From Thermococcus sp. (lineage in GTDB: Archaea; Methanobacteriota_B; Thermococci; Thermococcales; Thermococcaceae): a stretch of 29,458 bases of DNA. Location of the stretch: NCBI GenBank assembly GCA_027074805.1, contig JALTCK010000069.1, positions 1 through 29,458 of the forward strand, written 5' to 3'. The notes under the pieces are model-generated. The model searched no databases. It was given only the letters and a program-made list of their open reading frames with translations, and had not been told where the DNA came from. The position numbers were made by a program, and so were the translations under genes. Below, in pieces: positions 1 through 8,403 of this stretch. Numbering within the stretch: position 1 is the stretch's first letter; every line of letters begins with the position of its first letter.

Positions 1-771
1 CTTCCCGAAGAGGGTAAAGTGACCGGTTTGCCACTCACGGAGGAACCAGCGGGCGGTTTCCTCCAGATCAACCTCTCCGCCCGACTTTATCAGTCCCCTT
101 CTCTCACCAATCTTCCTCAGTATCTCCTCGTTGCTCTCGAACTCCTTTATCCCAAACTTCTCGATTATTGCCTCCTTCCTTGTCTCCAGGATTCTCCCGA
201 TGAGCTTCAACGCGGGTTTAACGGGTTCCTCTATCTTGTCTGCTGGAAATCCTCCCTTAATGACGAGTTCATCGAAGTCATCTATTGGAACGACGCCTGG
301 GCTGTCAAGAAGCCATATCCTCTTGCTCAGCCTGATCAGCTGTTTTTTCTTCGTGTAGCCTGGTATCGGAGCCGTTCCAACGGCCTTCTTCCCCTTCAGA
401 GTGTTGATTATCGTGCTCTTGCCGACGTTGGGGTAACCTATTAGAGCAACTTTCACCCTCTCCTTCTCCTCCAAGAGGGGCTTTGCCAGCCTTTTGATTT
501 CTTTTCTCAGTATTCCGGTTCCCTTTCTCTCCCTTGCGCTTATGAATACCACCGGAATTTTGCTCTTCCTCTTATATTCATCAGGCCAATCCTTCGGCAC
601 CAAATCCGCCTTATTCATGACTACGAGGAGCGGCTTGCCCTCTTCCTGGACGAGTTTCTCGAGCTTCTTGTTGCGCGTCCCTATGGGGTCTCTGGCGTCA
701 ACTACCTCAACCACTAAGTCGGCCTCATCTATTGCCTCCTTTACCACTCGCCACGCTTTCCTCTGTTTCAT
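1..771 (-). CDS. Circularly permuted GTPase, YlqF/NOG2-like (3' end outside window)
   Basis: This is a GTPase of the circularly permuted YlqF/YawG/NOG2 class, whose members bind GTP and usually act in large ribosomal subunit assembly. The first 257 residues lie in the window. The G4 motif NKAD (residues 53-56) comes before the P-loop GYPNVGKST (112-120) and the G3 motif DSPGV (156-160), which is the permuted order that defines the group. The ATG at 771 is chosen because GGTGAT lies 5 bases upstream. The start lies 47 bp inside the end of the upstream TIGR04076-type gene, so the two are probably co-transcribed. The C-terminal part, expected to carry an RNA-binding region, is cut off by the window edge. 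The specific ribosomal role is inferred from the family. Confidence 0.88.
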   Translation of the reverse strand, partial: MKQRKAWRVVKEAIDEADLVVEVVDARDPIGTRNKKLEKLVQEEGKPLLVVMNKADLVPKDWPDEYKRKSKIPVVFISARERKGTGILRKEIKRLAKPLLEEKERVKVALIGYPNVGKSTIINTLKGKKAVGTAPIPGYTKKKQLIRLSKRIWLLDSPGVVPIDDFDELVIKGGFPADKIEEPVKPALKLIGRILETRKEAIIEKFGIKEFESNEEILRKIGERRGLIKSGGEVDLEETARWFLREWQTGHFTLFGK

Positions 772-1060
772 CTCGAATCACCGTTATCTCGAATATTACG
801 GTCCCTCCGTCCGTGTAGGGTGGTCCCGGGTCGAGACATTGGACGTAGGCTTTGTCTCCCCTGCCAAGGCCTAGTTCACTCGGTTTAATACCCTTTCGGA
901 GAGCAACTATGTAGGGCAGCAGTGAGGCAAATGCGTGGGTGCATACTGCGTCAGTGTTTTCAAGGTCTATCCTGGGTCCCTTTATGGTTATGCAGTCTCC
1001 CACGTTGAAGACCGGACATTTACCCCTTACCTCTGTCACTTTTATTTCCAATCTCTCCAT
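725..1060 (-). CDS. TIGR04076-family small protein
   Basis: This 111-aa protein resembles the TIGR04076 family of unknown function. The family pattern is visible: a GKCPVFNVGD segment near residues 11-20, a single-cysteine AVCTHAF segment near 36-42, a LLPYIVALRKG helix, and a late CLDPGPP motif before a beta strand. The conserved cysteines suggest a metal or redox site, but this is inference. The ATG at 1060 is preferred over an upstream TTG at 1096 because GGTGAT lies just before it. The 3' end overlaps the following GTPase gene by 47 bp, a long overlap for this genome, which implies translational coupling. No signal peptide or membrane segment is present. Confidence 0.7.
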   Translation of the reverse strand: MERLEIKVTEVRGKCPVFNVGDCITIKGPRIDLENTDAVCTHAFASLLPYIVALRKGIKPSELGLGRGDKAYVQCLDPGPPYTDGGTVIFEITVIRDETEESVASGKGGNR

Positions 1061-1152
1061 GTAATCACCGAAACCTAAATAAGGGTCATAGTTCAAAAAA
1101 CCTATTCGACATGAAAGGTTGTTTATGATAATGATTGACGGTGGTGCTCAAC

Positions 1153-2598
1153 GTGTCTGAGGATATAGAGGCGAAAATTCGCCGTTTAAGGGAACTTGGT
1201 AAAACCGGCACCGAGTCCAAGGCTGCTCCGGCGGCGAAACCCCCAAAGAAAAGGCCTCCAACTAAGCCCAGGCCAGTGGGCAGCATCAGGGGGAGGGAGA
1301 GAAGGAAAAGGATTCTTGTCGGTGCTTCAATAATTATCATTATCATTCTGATAGTTTCCATTGGTGCCTACGTTTACATGCAAAACCAGGCCTCAGAGCG
1401 CCTGAGCAAGGCCAAGAGGGATAAACTTGCCCAAGTTGCCTACTACTTCAGGGGCAACATTGTTAATCAATCCCAGACCTGCAGTGCGGATCCTATAAAG
1501 ATCAAAAATGAACTCGTAAGCAGGATCCAGGCGGCAAACTCGATGGAGCAGCTTGACAAGATAGACGTTAAGGCCGCTTACAATATGGCCATCCAAAAGT
1601 ACAACGCGTGCGTTGAGGAGCAGAAGAGACTGGAATATGAGAGGAAGTTGAACCAAACCAAGCAGGAGAAGATAAGGGAGATAGAGCTTGCATTCCAACC
1701 GCTCCTCTCAATGCCTCTTCCAGATGACATTAAAAAGAAGACCGTGGCCACTCTAAACTCTCTTGAGCAACAGGTCATGAATGCGAAGACTGAGGCAGAG
1801 GTTAATGCCACAAACCCTGATCCGTATCTCCTGAGCCTCTGGAAGGATTACTACTACTACGTCATCGACACGATACCCGGTCAGGAGGTCGTTCTCGAGA
1901 AGGGTGGGTACAAGAGTATAGTGACAAAGGCCCAGGCGAAGTCTATACTCAGCGGCATCTTGGATTACAAGGAGGTAATGAAGTACAGGTTCTATAAGGT
2001 TCAGTACGTTGATATAGCCCTCGTCTTGACCCGCGACAGGATAAACGGAGCATTCCTAGCACCTGGAGATAAGGTGGTTATCTTTGCCAGAAACTCAACC
2101 AATGCCCCGTTCCGTGAGATCGTCAACCAGGGATACGTTGAGATGGTGCTCCTGCCTGCAAACGCGGGTAAGATCTCCGTCAGCGAATCCCAGACTCAGA
2201 GCAGCAGTTCATCATCCTCTTCATCGACCAGCTACCAGGAGAACCACCAGAGCTCTTATAACCTGGGAGGGGGCCAGATGGGCAGCCAGCAGGGAAGTTC
2301 CGACACCTATCAGAACAGCCAGACAAACAGCCAGTCGGCTTCCGCCAGTTACTCCTATGCGGTTGATCTCACGGAGATACTCAAGGCTCTAGCTGCAGGA
2401 AAGATTCAATCCCCAGACACCGTAAGGCAGCAGCTCGAAGCTTATGGCTGGAAAGTGGTGGATCTGGAGAAGGAATCAGGGATGCTGGTCTTACAGCCTA
2501 ACACGGAATTCATGATTATCCTCAGGGTACCGTCCATATTCGTACCAGATATACTAACGTATCAGAAATCCCTGTATCTGGCAAAGATCTCCAGCTGA
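1153..2598 (+). CDS. DUF515-like membrane-anchored protein of a type IV pilus-like export operon
   Basis: First gene of a five-gene export operon. The protein (about 481 aa) has a short basic, Pro/Lys-rich cytoplasmic N-terminus, one membrane segment (about 54-76, isoleucine-rich) and a large outside region. That region holds a charged helical or coiled-coil part (about 80-220), a beta-rich part containing a LAPGDKVVIFAR segment, a Ser/Gln/Asn-rich linker with nine serines in a row (about 343-403) and a folded C-terminal domain. The arrangement fits the archaeal DUF515 family, found near pilus ATPases. The PGDKV segment recalls the SAF/beta-clip domain of CpaB/RcpC pilus proteins; this is inference. 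The GTG at 1153 is chosen because GGTGGT lies 7 bases upstream; in-frame TTG 1135 and GTG 1141/1144 are alternatives. Confidence 0.68.
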   Translation: MSEDIEAKIRRLRELGKTGTESKAAPAAKPPKKRPPTKPRPVGSIRGRERRKRILVGASIIIIIILIVSIGAYVYMQNQASERLSKAKRDKLAQVAYYFRGNIVNQSQTCSADPIKIKNELVSRIQAANSMEQLDKIDVKAAYNMAIQKYNACVEEQKRLEYERKLNQTKQEKIREIELAFQPLLSMPLPDDIKKKTVATLNSLEQQVMNAKTEAEVNATNPDPYLLSLWKDYYYYVIDTIPGQEVVLEKGGYKSIVTKAQAKSILSGILDYKEVMKYRFYKVQYVDIALVLTRDRINGAFLAPGDKVVIFARNSTNAPFREIVNQGYVEMVLLPANAGKISVSESQTQSSSSSSSSSTSYQENHQSSYNLGGGQMGSQQGSSDTYQNSQTNSQSASASYSYAVDLTEILKALAAGKIQSPDTVRQQLEAYGWKVVDLEKESGMLVLQPNTEFMIILRVPSIFVPDILTYQKSLYLAKISS

Positions 2599-2608
2599 GG
2601 TGATGGGT

Positions 2609-3676
2609 ATGAAAAGGATTGCAGCAGCTCTCTTTATTCTTTTTATGGTTACTACGGGTATCTCATTTGCCTCGGCAGAGAGTTACTCTCTTCCTGGAAG
2701 TTACAACCCGACTGGGGCTTACACAATCCCCTACAACAACATAGGTATATCAGAAATTGTGACGATTGACCTCAACGTCACTCTTGTAAACACTGGTCAA
2801 TATCCAAAGTTTGTGATTGTGAATCCTCGATACGATTTTGAGGTCCATCGGCTCGACGGTAGCGAAAACATGACCTCTATAATCTCGGGGGGTCAGATAT
2901 ATCACGTCCCAGGGAATGAGAGCAAAATCGTCTTGAATTACTATGTTGGTTTCTGGATAATGCCGTATGAGACAGTTCTAGTTAGCTTTAGGATAACAAA
3001 CCAAAACCCGTATATCGTGCAGACAACCGATTATAGCAGTCTCTGTGGAAACGGCAAGATAACACAAGTGAATTATGAGAACGGGGGATTGGTTAGTGGT
3101 GTGATTCAAGAGCTTCCGGAGATTTCCCGCATAACTTGTGGTGTCATGTATCCTCAGCTGATAAACTCTCCCAACGTAATGACCATAAAGAGCATGTTTC
3201 CTCTCATGGATAGCAGTATTAAGGTGATCAAATACGATGGCATTGTGAGGATGAAGCTCACAAATGTGCCCGGCAACCCCAGTCCTTGCATTTCAGGGGA
3301 GTGTGAAGAAGGTGCCTTTGGTGAGAAGGCCAACTTCTGGACGCTCTTTGCCGTAACTGTTCCCCTACTATTTCCCGATGGAAAGATGTATGATTACACC
3401 CCACACTACACGATGACTTTCAAAGAGTACATGGAGAGGTACATGAACTTCACCGAGAAAGCCTCTCCCCCTCCAACTACCCAGAATGCTCCGGAGCTTT
3501 CGGGAATGTTTCCACTATCAAACAAGCTACTCACTGGCGTCACAGTAACCCCAACATCAGAGTTTAAGCCAAATCCCTCCACGGATTTCCAGGCTGAACT
3601 CCCCATCTGGATAATCCTGATGAAGGGAGAAGTGGTGATAACCTATCGCGTGAGCTGGAGGACGGGAGGGTGGTGA
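2609..3676 (+). CDS. Secreted protein of the export operon, unknown family
   Basis: A 355-aa protein with a clear Sec signal peptide (residues 1 to about 24, basic start, hydrophobic core, cleavage likely after SFASA). The mature part is rich in beta-prone and aromatic residues and has several N-glycosylation sequons (for example NVT, NMT, NES, NFT), which fits an extracellular or pseudoperiplasmic protein. Four cysteines (LCGNG, ITCGV, PCISGEC) could form disulfides. No membrane anchor follows the signal peptide. I do not recognise the family. It lies 10 bp after the DUF515 gene and 6 bp before the ATPase, so it is probably a structural or exported partner of the machine. ATG 2609 is favoured by GAGGTG 6 bases upstream; GTG 2600 and ATG 2603 are alternatives. 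Confidence 0.75.
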   Translation: MKRIAAALFILFMVTTGISFASAESYSLPGSYNPTGAYTIPYNNIGISEIVTIDLNVTLVNTGQYPKFVIVNPRYDFEVHRLDGSENMTSIISGGQIYHVPGNESKIVLNYYVGFWIMPYETVLVSFRITNQNPYIVQTTDYSSLCGNGKITQVNYENGGLVSGVIQELPEISRITCGVMYPQLINSPNVMTIKSMFPLMDSSIKVIKYDGIVRMKLTNVPGNPSPCISGECEEGAFGEKANFWTLFAVTVPLLFPDGKMYDYTPHYTMTFKEYMERYMNFTEKASPPPTTQNAPELSGMFPLSNKLLTGVTVTPTSEFKPNPSTDFQAELPIWIILMKGEVVITYRVSWRTGGW

Positions 3677-3682
3677 AAGGTT

Positions 3683-5533
3683 GTGTTTGGCGAGAAAGAG
3701 GAGAAGAAAAAGAAGGGCCTTTCATGGATAGACGAGATACTCAACGATGAGGATGAGGGACTAGAGGAAATCTTATCGGGGGGGAAGAAGGAGAAGGAGG
3801 AGCTACCCTTTGTGAAGAGTGAGAAGGTTGACCTTGAGGATATTCTCAGCACACCTACAACAATTGACGAGGCTGTGAGGGAAAGGCCAACCGGTGCTGA
3901 CGTTTTGGGGGATATCCTCTCCAGACCAGAACCCGAGAAATCAAGGCCAAGACCCACTCCAAAGCCCCGGCCAACAACATTAAAGTCAATACTTGGTACA
4001 CCGGTATCCACAAGTGAGGTTGAGTATGAGGGGAAGGTCCAGGTTTTGGACGCCTATGGTAACGTGAGGATACTGAAGGTTAAGGGGGAACCGGTTCCAA
4101 TCTACGAGGTTAAGATTCCCAAACTCACTCCGGAAGAAGAGGAGGTTCTAAAACGTGTTCGTGAAAAGGCAATAACCGAGATCCAGGTTGATCCTACTTC
4201 CATACCCGATCCCGAGGAGCGTAGGCGTGTCTTTATGAACGCCGTCAGGAGGATGATAAAAGAGGCTGCTCCAACGTTCTCCGAGGGGAGGGTGGAGGTA
4301 CTCACGAGCATCATAGTCCAGGCTATGATAGGGTATGAGAGGCTCGATCCCCTCGTGAGGGACGATAACCTTGAGGAGATAATGGTCATAGGAACTAAGA
4401 GGCCCGTTTACGTCTGGCACAGGCGGTTCAACATGTGCAAGACTAATATAGTCTTCCCAACTGACAGGGAGATATTAAATATTATTGAGAGGATAGCGAG
4501 GCAGGTTGGAAGGAGGATAGACCAACAGAGCCCGCTGTTGGACGCGCGCCTCCCTGATGGAAGCCGTGTCAATGCAACAATACCCCCAATAAGCCTCGAT
4601 GGGCCGACGATAACAATTCGTAAGTTTAAGAAAGACCCGCTAACGATAATAGATCTCATAAAGTATGGGACGATGAACACGGACATAGCCGCTTTCCTCT
4701 GGATTCTCGTCGACGGTCTCGGTGTAAAACCAGCTAATGTCCTGGTCTCCGGAGGTACTAGTTCGGGCAAAACAACGACTCTGAACTCGCTTAGTCTTTT
4801 CATACCTCCCAGTGAGCGCGTGATAACGATTGAGGACACTGCAGAACTTCAACTTTCCGTGGAGCACTGGATAAGGCTTGAAACTAGGCCCCCCAATATC
4901 GAGGGTAGGGGAGAGGTGTCTATGGACGATCTCGTCAAGAACACCCTCCGTATGCGTCCCGACAGAATCATCGTCGGTGAGGTCCGTGGGCCCGAGGCGA
5001 GAACGATGTTCACTGCCATGAATACGGGTCATGATGGTTGTATGGGGACGATACACGCCAACAGTTCACGTGAGACGATAACCCGTCTTGAAAGCCCCCC
5101 CATGAACGTTCCTAGAATCATGATACCAGCCCTTGATATAATCCTCATGCAGGTTCGCTTCCACAGTAGAAAGAAGGGAACTATAAGGCGTATAACAGAG
5201 ATAGCCGAAGTCGCTGGGATAGAGGGTGACAATGTCCAGCTTAACAAGCTCTACAAGTACGATCCTGCCAAGGACGAACTTATTCCAACGGGAGTTCCAA
5301 GCAGAGTTCTCAACACTTTGTCTCATTATACTGGTCTCAGCATAAGGGAGCTCGAGATGGAAAAGGAGAAGAGAAAGATAATACTGGAATGGATGGTCGA
5401 GAAGGGCATAAGGAGCATCCAAGAAGTAGGATACTACATCAGGCAGTTCTACATAGACGAAGAAGCCCTGCTTGAGAAGATAGAAGAGGAGAGCAGCCCA
5501 CAGACCAGGGAGCAATTAGGGACAATAATATGA
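3683..5533 (+). CDS. Type II/IV secretion system ATPase (GspE/TadA/FlaI-like)
   Basis: This cytoplasmic hexameric ATPase would power assembly of a type IV pilus-like filament or pseudopilus. In the 616-aa product, residues 1 to about 130 are charged and probably flexible, with repeated acidic-Lys stretches. The N-terminal ATPase subdomain follows, then the RecA-like core: Walker A GGTSSGKT (357-364, K363), an acidic box ITIEDTAEL, Walker B-like RIIVGEVRG with E433, and the His box TIHANSS (H458). The long charged N-terminal tail is larger than in FlaI and may bind partners. GTG 3683 follows GGTGAAAGG and begins 6 bp after the preceding stop. The two genes after it encode the expected membrane platform proteins. 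The exact substrate cannot be read from the sequence. Confidence 0.93.
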   Translation: MFGEKEEKKKKGLSWIDEILNDEDEGLEEILSGGKKEKEELPFVKSEKVDLEDILSTPTTIDEAVRERPTGADVLGDILSRPEPEKSRPRPTPKPRPTTLKSILGTPVSTSEVEYEGKVQVLDAYGNVRILKVKGEPVPIYEVKIPKLTPEEEEVLKRVREKAITEIQVDPTSIPDPEERRRVFMNAVRRMIKEAAPTFSEGRVEVLTSIIVQAMIGYERLDPLVRDDNLEEIMVIGTKRPVYVWHRRFNMCKTNIVFPTDREILNIIERIARQVGRRIDQQSPLLDARLPDGSRVNATIPPISLDGPTITIRKFKKDPLTIIDLIKYGTMNTDIAAFLWILVDGLGVKPANVLVSGGTSSGKTTTLNSLSLFIPPSERVITIEDTAELQLSVEHWIRLETRPPNIEGRGEVSMDDLVKNTLRMRPDRIIVGEVRGPEARTMFTAMNTGHDGCMGTIHANSSRETITRLESPPMNVPRIMIPALDIILMQVRFHSRKKGTIRRITEIAEVAGIEGDNVQLNKLYKYDPAKDELIPTGVPSRVLNTLSHYTGLSIRELEMEKEKRKIILEWMVEKGIRSIQEVGYYIRQFYIDEEALLEKIEEESSPQTREQLGTII

Positions 5534-5544
5534 GGTGATAAAAT

Positions 5545-6609
5545 ATGGGGGTCCTCGAAACCTTCTCAAATTTTTTGGAGAGACTGGGCGGTAAGACCAT
5601 AGAGATTGCTGAGAAACCCCTTACACGCCTGCCTGAGGGAAAAAGCGTATCAGAGAGACTCAGGATGTTGAAGGAGCTTCAGAAAGAGATAGAGGGCGAG
5701 AGGGAGGAGGTCCAGAAAGAGAAGGAACTTGAGACAATAATTGAGTGGAGAAAGCAGGAGATAACCCAGCCCTTCTCGGAGAGATTAGCGGAGACAATGC
5801 TCCGTTACTTCAGGGGACCGGTCGAAGGCCTTACAAGATCCCTAAAGGGGTTGGATGAAGATCTGTACCGGGCTAGCATTCTGATGCCCAAGGACAGATA
5901 TGTTGCTCTAATGCTCGCTGTTTCAATATTTAGTGGGACATTCATATTTCTAGTTGCTTATCTCCTCTATCAGCCGATAGACATCTCCCTGCTCGTTGGT
6001 CTTCTAGGCGCTATGAGTGGCTTCTTCTACATGAGGTATTATCCGAAGATGGTGTGGAAGAGGCGCGTTGCTGAAGTCGAAAGGGCCCTTCCATACGCTC
6101 TTCGTCATATGGCAGCCCTTTTGAGTGCCGGTGTTGGTATAGCGGAGGCTCTGCTTTCGGTCTCAAAGGCTGACTACGGTGTTATCTCCGAGGAGTTTGA
6201 CCTCGTTGTTAGGGATATGAAGACTGGTTCATCCTTTGAGGATGCCCTCACGAGGTTCGATGAAAAGATGGGCTCAGAGAATGTTTCAAGGGTCGTAAAG
6301 CAGATACTTCGTGCCGTTAAATTTGGAGGTAATCTTTCAGACATTCTGTACAAGCTTGCAGAGGATTTTTCCTTCGAGTACAGGATGAAGCTCGTCGAAT
6401 ACGTCCAGAAGGTCAACGGTGTGGCTTTTATTTACATGTTTCTCACAATAGTCATGCCGACGATGTTCACAGTGGGAATACTGGCCGGTTCCGTTATGGC
6501 TCAGACACTCATAATGCCCGTTGAGACCCTTGCGTTGGTAATGCTCATGGCCTTCCCTGCCATTTCTCTGATAATAGTTAACATGATTAAGAAGGCGGAG
6601 CCGAGGTGA
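5545..6609 (+). CDS. Type II secretion/Tad platform membrane protein (GspF/TadB-like), first copy
   Basis: A 354-aa inner-membrane platform protein of the T2SSF class that couples the ATPase to filament assembly. The first ~100 residues are cytoplasmic, highly charged and coiled-coil-like. Two membrane segments follow near 118-165, then the amphipathic T2SSF domain with the ALPYALRHMAALLSAGVGIAEAL signature region near residues 181-203, then two more membrane segments near 295-345. ATG 5545 is preceded by GAGGTGAT, and the gene starts 11 bp after the ATPase stop. With the next gene it forms a TadB/TadC-like pair, as is usual for archaeal systems with two F-type proteins. Confidence 0.88.
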   Translation: MGVLETFSNFLERLGGKTIEIAEKPLTRLPEGKSVSERLRMLKELQKEIEGEREEVQKEKELETIIEWRKQEITQPFSERLAETMLRYFRGPVEGLTRSLKGLDEDLYRASILMPKDRYVALMLAVSIFSGTFIFLVAYLLYQPIDISLLVGLLGAMSGFFYMRYYPKMVWKRRVAEVERALPYALRHMAALLSAGVGIAEALLSVSKADYGVISEEFDLVVRDMKTGSSFEDALTRFDEKMGSENVSRVVKQILRAVKFGGNLSDILYKLAEDFSFEYRMKLVEYVQKVNGVAFIYMFLTIVMPTMFTVGILAGSVMAQTLIMPVETLALVMLMAFPAISLIIVNMIKKAEPR

Positions 6610-6614
6610 ATGGA

Positions 6615-7511
6615 ATGCCGAAGGAAACTTCAAAGCTTGCACTCATACTTGAAAAAATACTACCGTCCAATTGGCTCAAGAGGTACGAGCTCCTTATATA
6701 CTCCGCCGACATAGACTTCCTGGCCTCAGAATACCTTTTGATCTCGATACTTGTTGGGGTAATCGCGGGCGCAGTGGCTGGAATCTTCAACCTTCTGTAT
6801 GGACTCGGGGCATTCCTTGGAACCCTGATCGGGATGGCTTACGTCTATCCATACTGGAAGGTAAACAAGCGCATTGAAGACATGGAGAAGAGGTTGCCGG
6901 ATGCATTCTTCTATCTGGCCAGTTCCCTTCGTGCTGGCATATCCTTCTCAGAAGCCCTTGAGGAACTGACAACGGCGAAGTTTGGGGCGCTGACGAAGGA
7001 GTTTAAAAAGACAGTCGCCGAGATAAAGAAGGGTCGTCCAACTAGCGAAGCACTTCTGGCGTTTGCAGTCAGGAACAGGAAGTCTCCCGTTTTGTACAGA
7101 TCGATGATGATCATTATAGAGGCCCTCGACAGGGGTGCTCCAATGGGTGATGTTCTGGTCTCCGTTGGAAACGATGTGAGGGAGATACTAAGGATCAAGC
7201 AAGAGAGAAAAGCCTCTACCGGAATGCAGGTCATGTTTTTCATAATCACAAGCGGTTTTATTGGCCCGCTGATACTCGGCATAGTCACTCAGGTCATGAC
7301 TGCTATGACAACTGAGGTTGGAAACTTTCCCACTGAAACCATCAGAAGTATACTTCTGGGGTTTGTCGTCCTTCAGGCCATAGTCTCTGGACTTGGGATA
7401 GGAGTTATAAGAGAAGGGAAGTACGCGGCAGGCCTGAAATACAGTGCCCTGCTCGTCGTGGCAGGGCTGGCCGTGTTCCAGGGAGCTTCTGCCCTCAACA
7501 TTTCAATGTGA
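6615..7511 (+). CDS. Type II secretion/Tad platform membrane protein (GspF/TadC-like), second copy
   Basis: A 298-aa T2SSF-family protein, the second platform subunit. Paired membrane segments near residues 35-80 precede a cytoplasmic T2SSF domain containing RLPDAFFYLASSLRAGISF, and further hydrophobic segments lie near 205-235, 245-265 and 275-295. It lacks the long charged N-terminus of the first copy, so the two probably form a heteromeric platform. ATG 6615 is preferred to the GTG at 6606 because GAGGTGA lies 5 bases upstream and the stop of the previous gene is at 6607-6609. It is the last gene of the operon; its 3' end overlaps the convergent FKBP gene by 9 bp. Confidence 0.87.
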   Translation: MPKETSKLALILEKILPSNWLKRYELLIYSADIDFLASEYLLISILVGVIAGAVAGIFNLLYGLGAFLGTLIGMAYVYPYWKVNKRIEDMEKRLPDAFFYLASSLRAGISFSEALEELTTAKFGALTKEFKKTVAEIKKGRPTSEALLAFAVRNRKSPVLYRSMMIIIEALDRGAPMGDVLVSVGNDVREILRIKQERKASTGMQVMFFIITSGFIGPLILGIVTQVMTAMTTEVGNFPTETIRSILLGFVVLQAIVSGLGIGVIREGKYAAGLKYSALLVVAGLAVFQGASALNISM

Positions 7512-7979
7512 GGGGGCTTCTTCTTTTTCAATTTCCACTACCTCAATATCAAAGACGAGGGTCTTACCTGCCAGTGGGTGATTGAAGTCGAGTTTTACGG
7601 TTTCCTTTCCAACATTGACTATCTTCGCTATCCCAGAGTCAGTCATGACGTAAAGTCCCTCAACGGGCTCGAGCCCGGCCTGTGTGAACTCGGAAACTGG
7701 AACCTCTATCACCAGTTCTGGGTTTGGCATTCCATAGGCTTTTTCGGGGGGAATTGTGGCCCTTTTCTTATCCCCAACTTTCATCCCGATGAGAGCCTCA
7801 TCAAGCCCGGGGATTATTTCGCCAACACCTACGTGAACCCCAAGAGGCCCGTACTCCCTCTCCTCCACGTAGATTTCGTTTTCCTTTGCGATATCCTCAT
7901 AACTAGTGTCAAAAACTTCTCCATTCTCAAATCTGCCCACGTAGTGGAACTTTACAAAATCTCCAGCTTCAATCTTCAT
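7503..7979 (-). CDS. FKBP-type peptidyl-prolyl cis-trans isomerase, SlyD-like short archaeal form
   Basis: This enzyme speeds cis-trans isomerisation of prolyl bonds and acts as a folding chaperone in the cytoplasm. The 158-aa product has the FKBP start DFVKFHYVGRFENGEVFDTS (7-26), the GEIIPGLDEALIGMKVGD core, then an inserted flap domain (about 85-130) typical of SlyD-type and archaeal 17-18 kDa FKBPs. Length and layout match the characterised short-type archaeal FKBP18 of Thermococcus. ATG 7979 is preferred to TTG 7994, with purine-rich GGAG/GAAGGA sequence upstream. A TATA box on the same strand lies at 8024-8030. No signal peptide is present. The gene converges with the export operon. Confidence 0.92.
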   Translation of the reverse strand: MKIEAGDFVKFHYVGRFENGEVFDTSYEDIAKENEIYVEEREYGPLGVHVGVGEIIPGLDEALIGMKVGDKKRATIPPEKAYGMPNPELVIEVPVSEFTQAGLEPVEGLYVMTDSGIAKIVNVGKETVKLDFNHPLAGKTLVFDIEVVEIEKEEAPSH

Positions 7980-8023
7980 TTCCTTCAACTCCAAAAGTCT
8001 TCAAAGGGGCCTTGGCCCAGACC

Positions 8024-8036
8024 CTTATAACGTTTT
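8024..8036 (-). promoter_or_regulatory. Probable promoter (TATA/BRE) of the FKBP gene
   Basis: On the minus strand an A-rich BRE-like stretch runs into TTATAAG. The predicted transcript start about 26 bp downstream is near 8000, leaving a leader of about 20 nt before ATG 7979. The position is inferred from archaeal promoter geometry only. Confidence 0.5.
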
Positions 8037-8109
8037 TGGTCAGTGATACCCATACGTGTGAACCAGAAGGCGTATAAGGAAATCCCTTCAATCCAGTATT
8101 GGTGTTTGT

Positions 8110-8403
8110 ATGGGATACCTTTTGGATATACTCCGGTCTGAGTACGAGAGCCTTGTTGTGAAGGATATATATACATCGAAACTCGGCGATACGGATGTTG
8201 AGATACTTGAAGTTTCTGCAGGGGAGAGAAAGTTCATAGCCATGTTCCAGAGTAGGCCCTTGAAAGAGGACATTTACAAGTGGTCCCTGATAATAACCAG
8301 CCCAAACAATACGAGAACCCTAAGGGGAATGGATCCAGTAGCGGGTATAAAACTTGCCCTCAAGTCCAGCATAGACGCCATGATGAAGGGCATGGAGGAG
8401 TAG
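8110..8403 (+). CDS. Small conserved-looking protein of unknown function, 97 aa
   Basis: A 97-aa soluble protein that I do not recognise. The sequence alternates predicted strands (SLVVKDIYTSKL, DVEILEVSAGERKFIAMFQSR, KWSLIITSPN) with a C-terminal helix (PVAGIKLALKSSIDAMMKGM), which suggests a small alpha/beta fold. No cysteines, membrane segments or known motif are visible. ATG 8110 has a weak GGTG upstream; start uncertain. It stands alone between divergent FKBP and the convergent DUF2118 gene, whose stop is adjacent. Coding is supported by an open frame filling the gap between neighbours and by GTG/ATA-type codon use like that of nearby genes. Confidence 0.6.
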   Translation: MGYLLDILRSEYESLVVKDIYTSKLGDTDVEILEVSAGERKFIAMFQSRPLKEDIYKWSLIITSPNNTRTLRGMDPVAGIKLALKSSIDAMMKGMEE

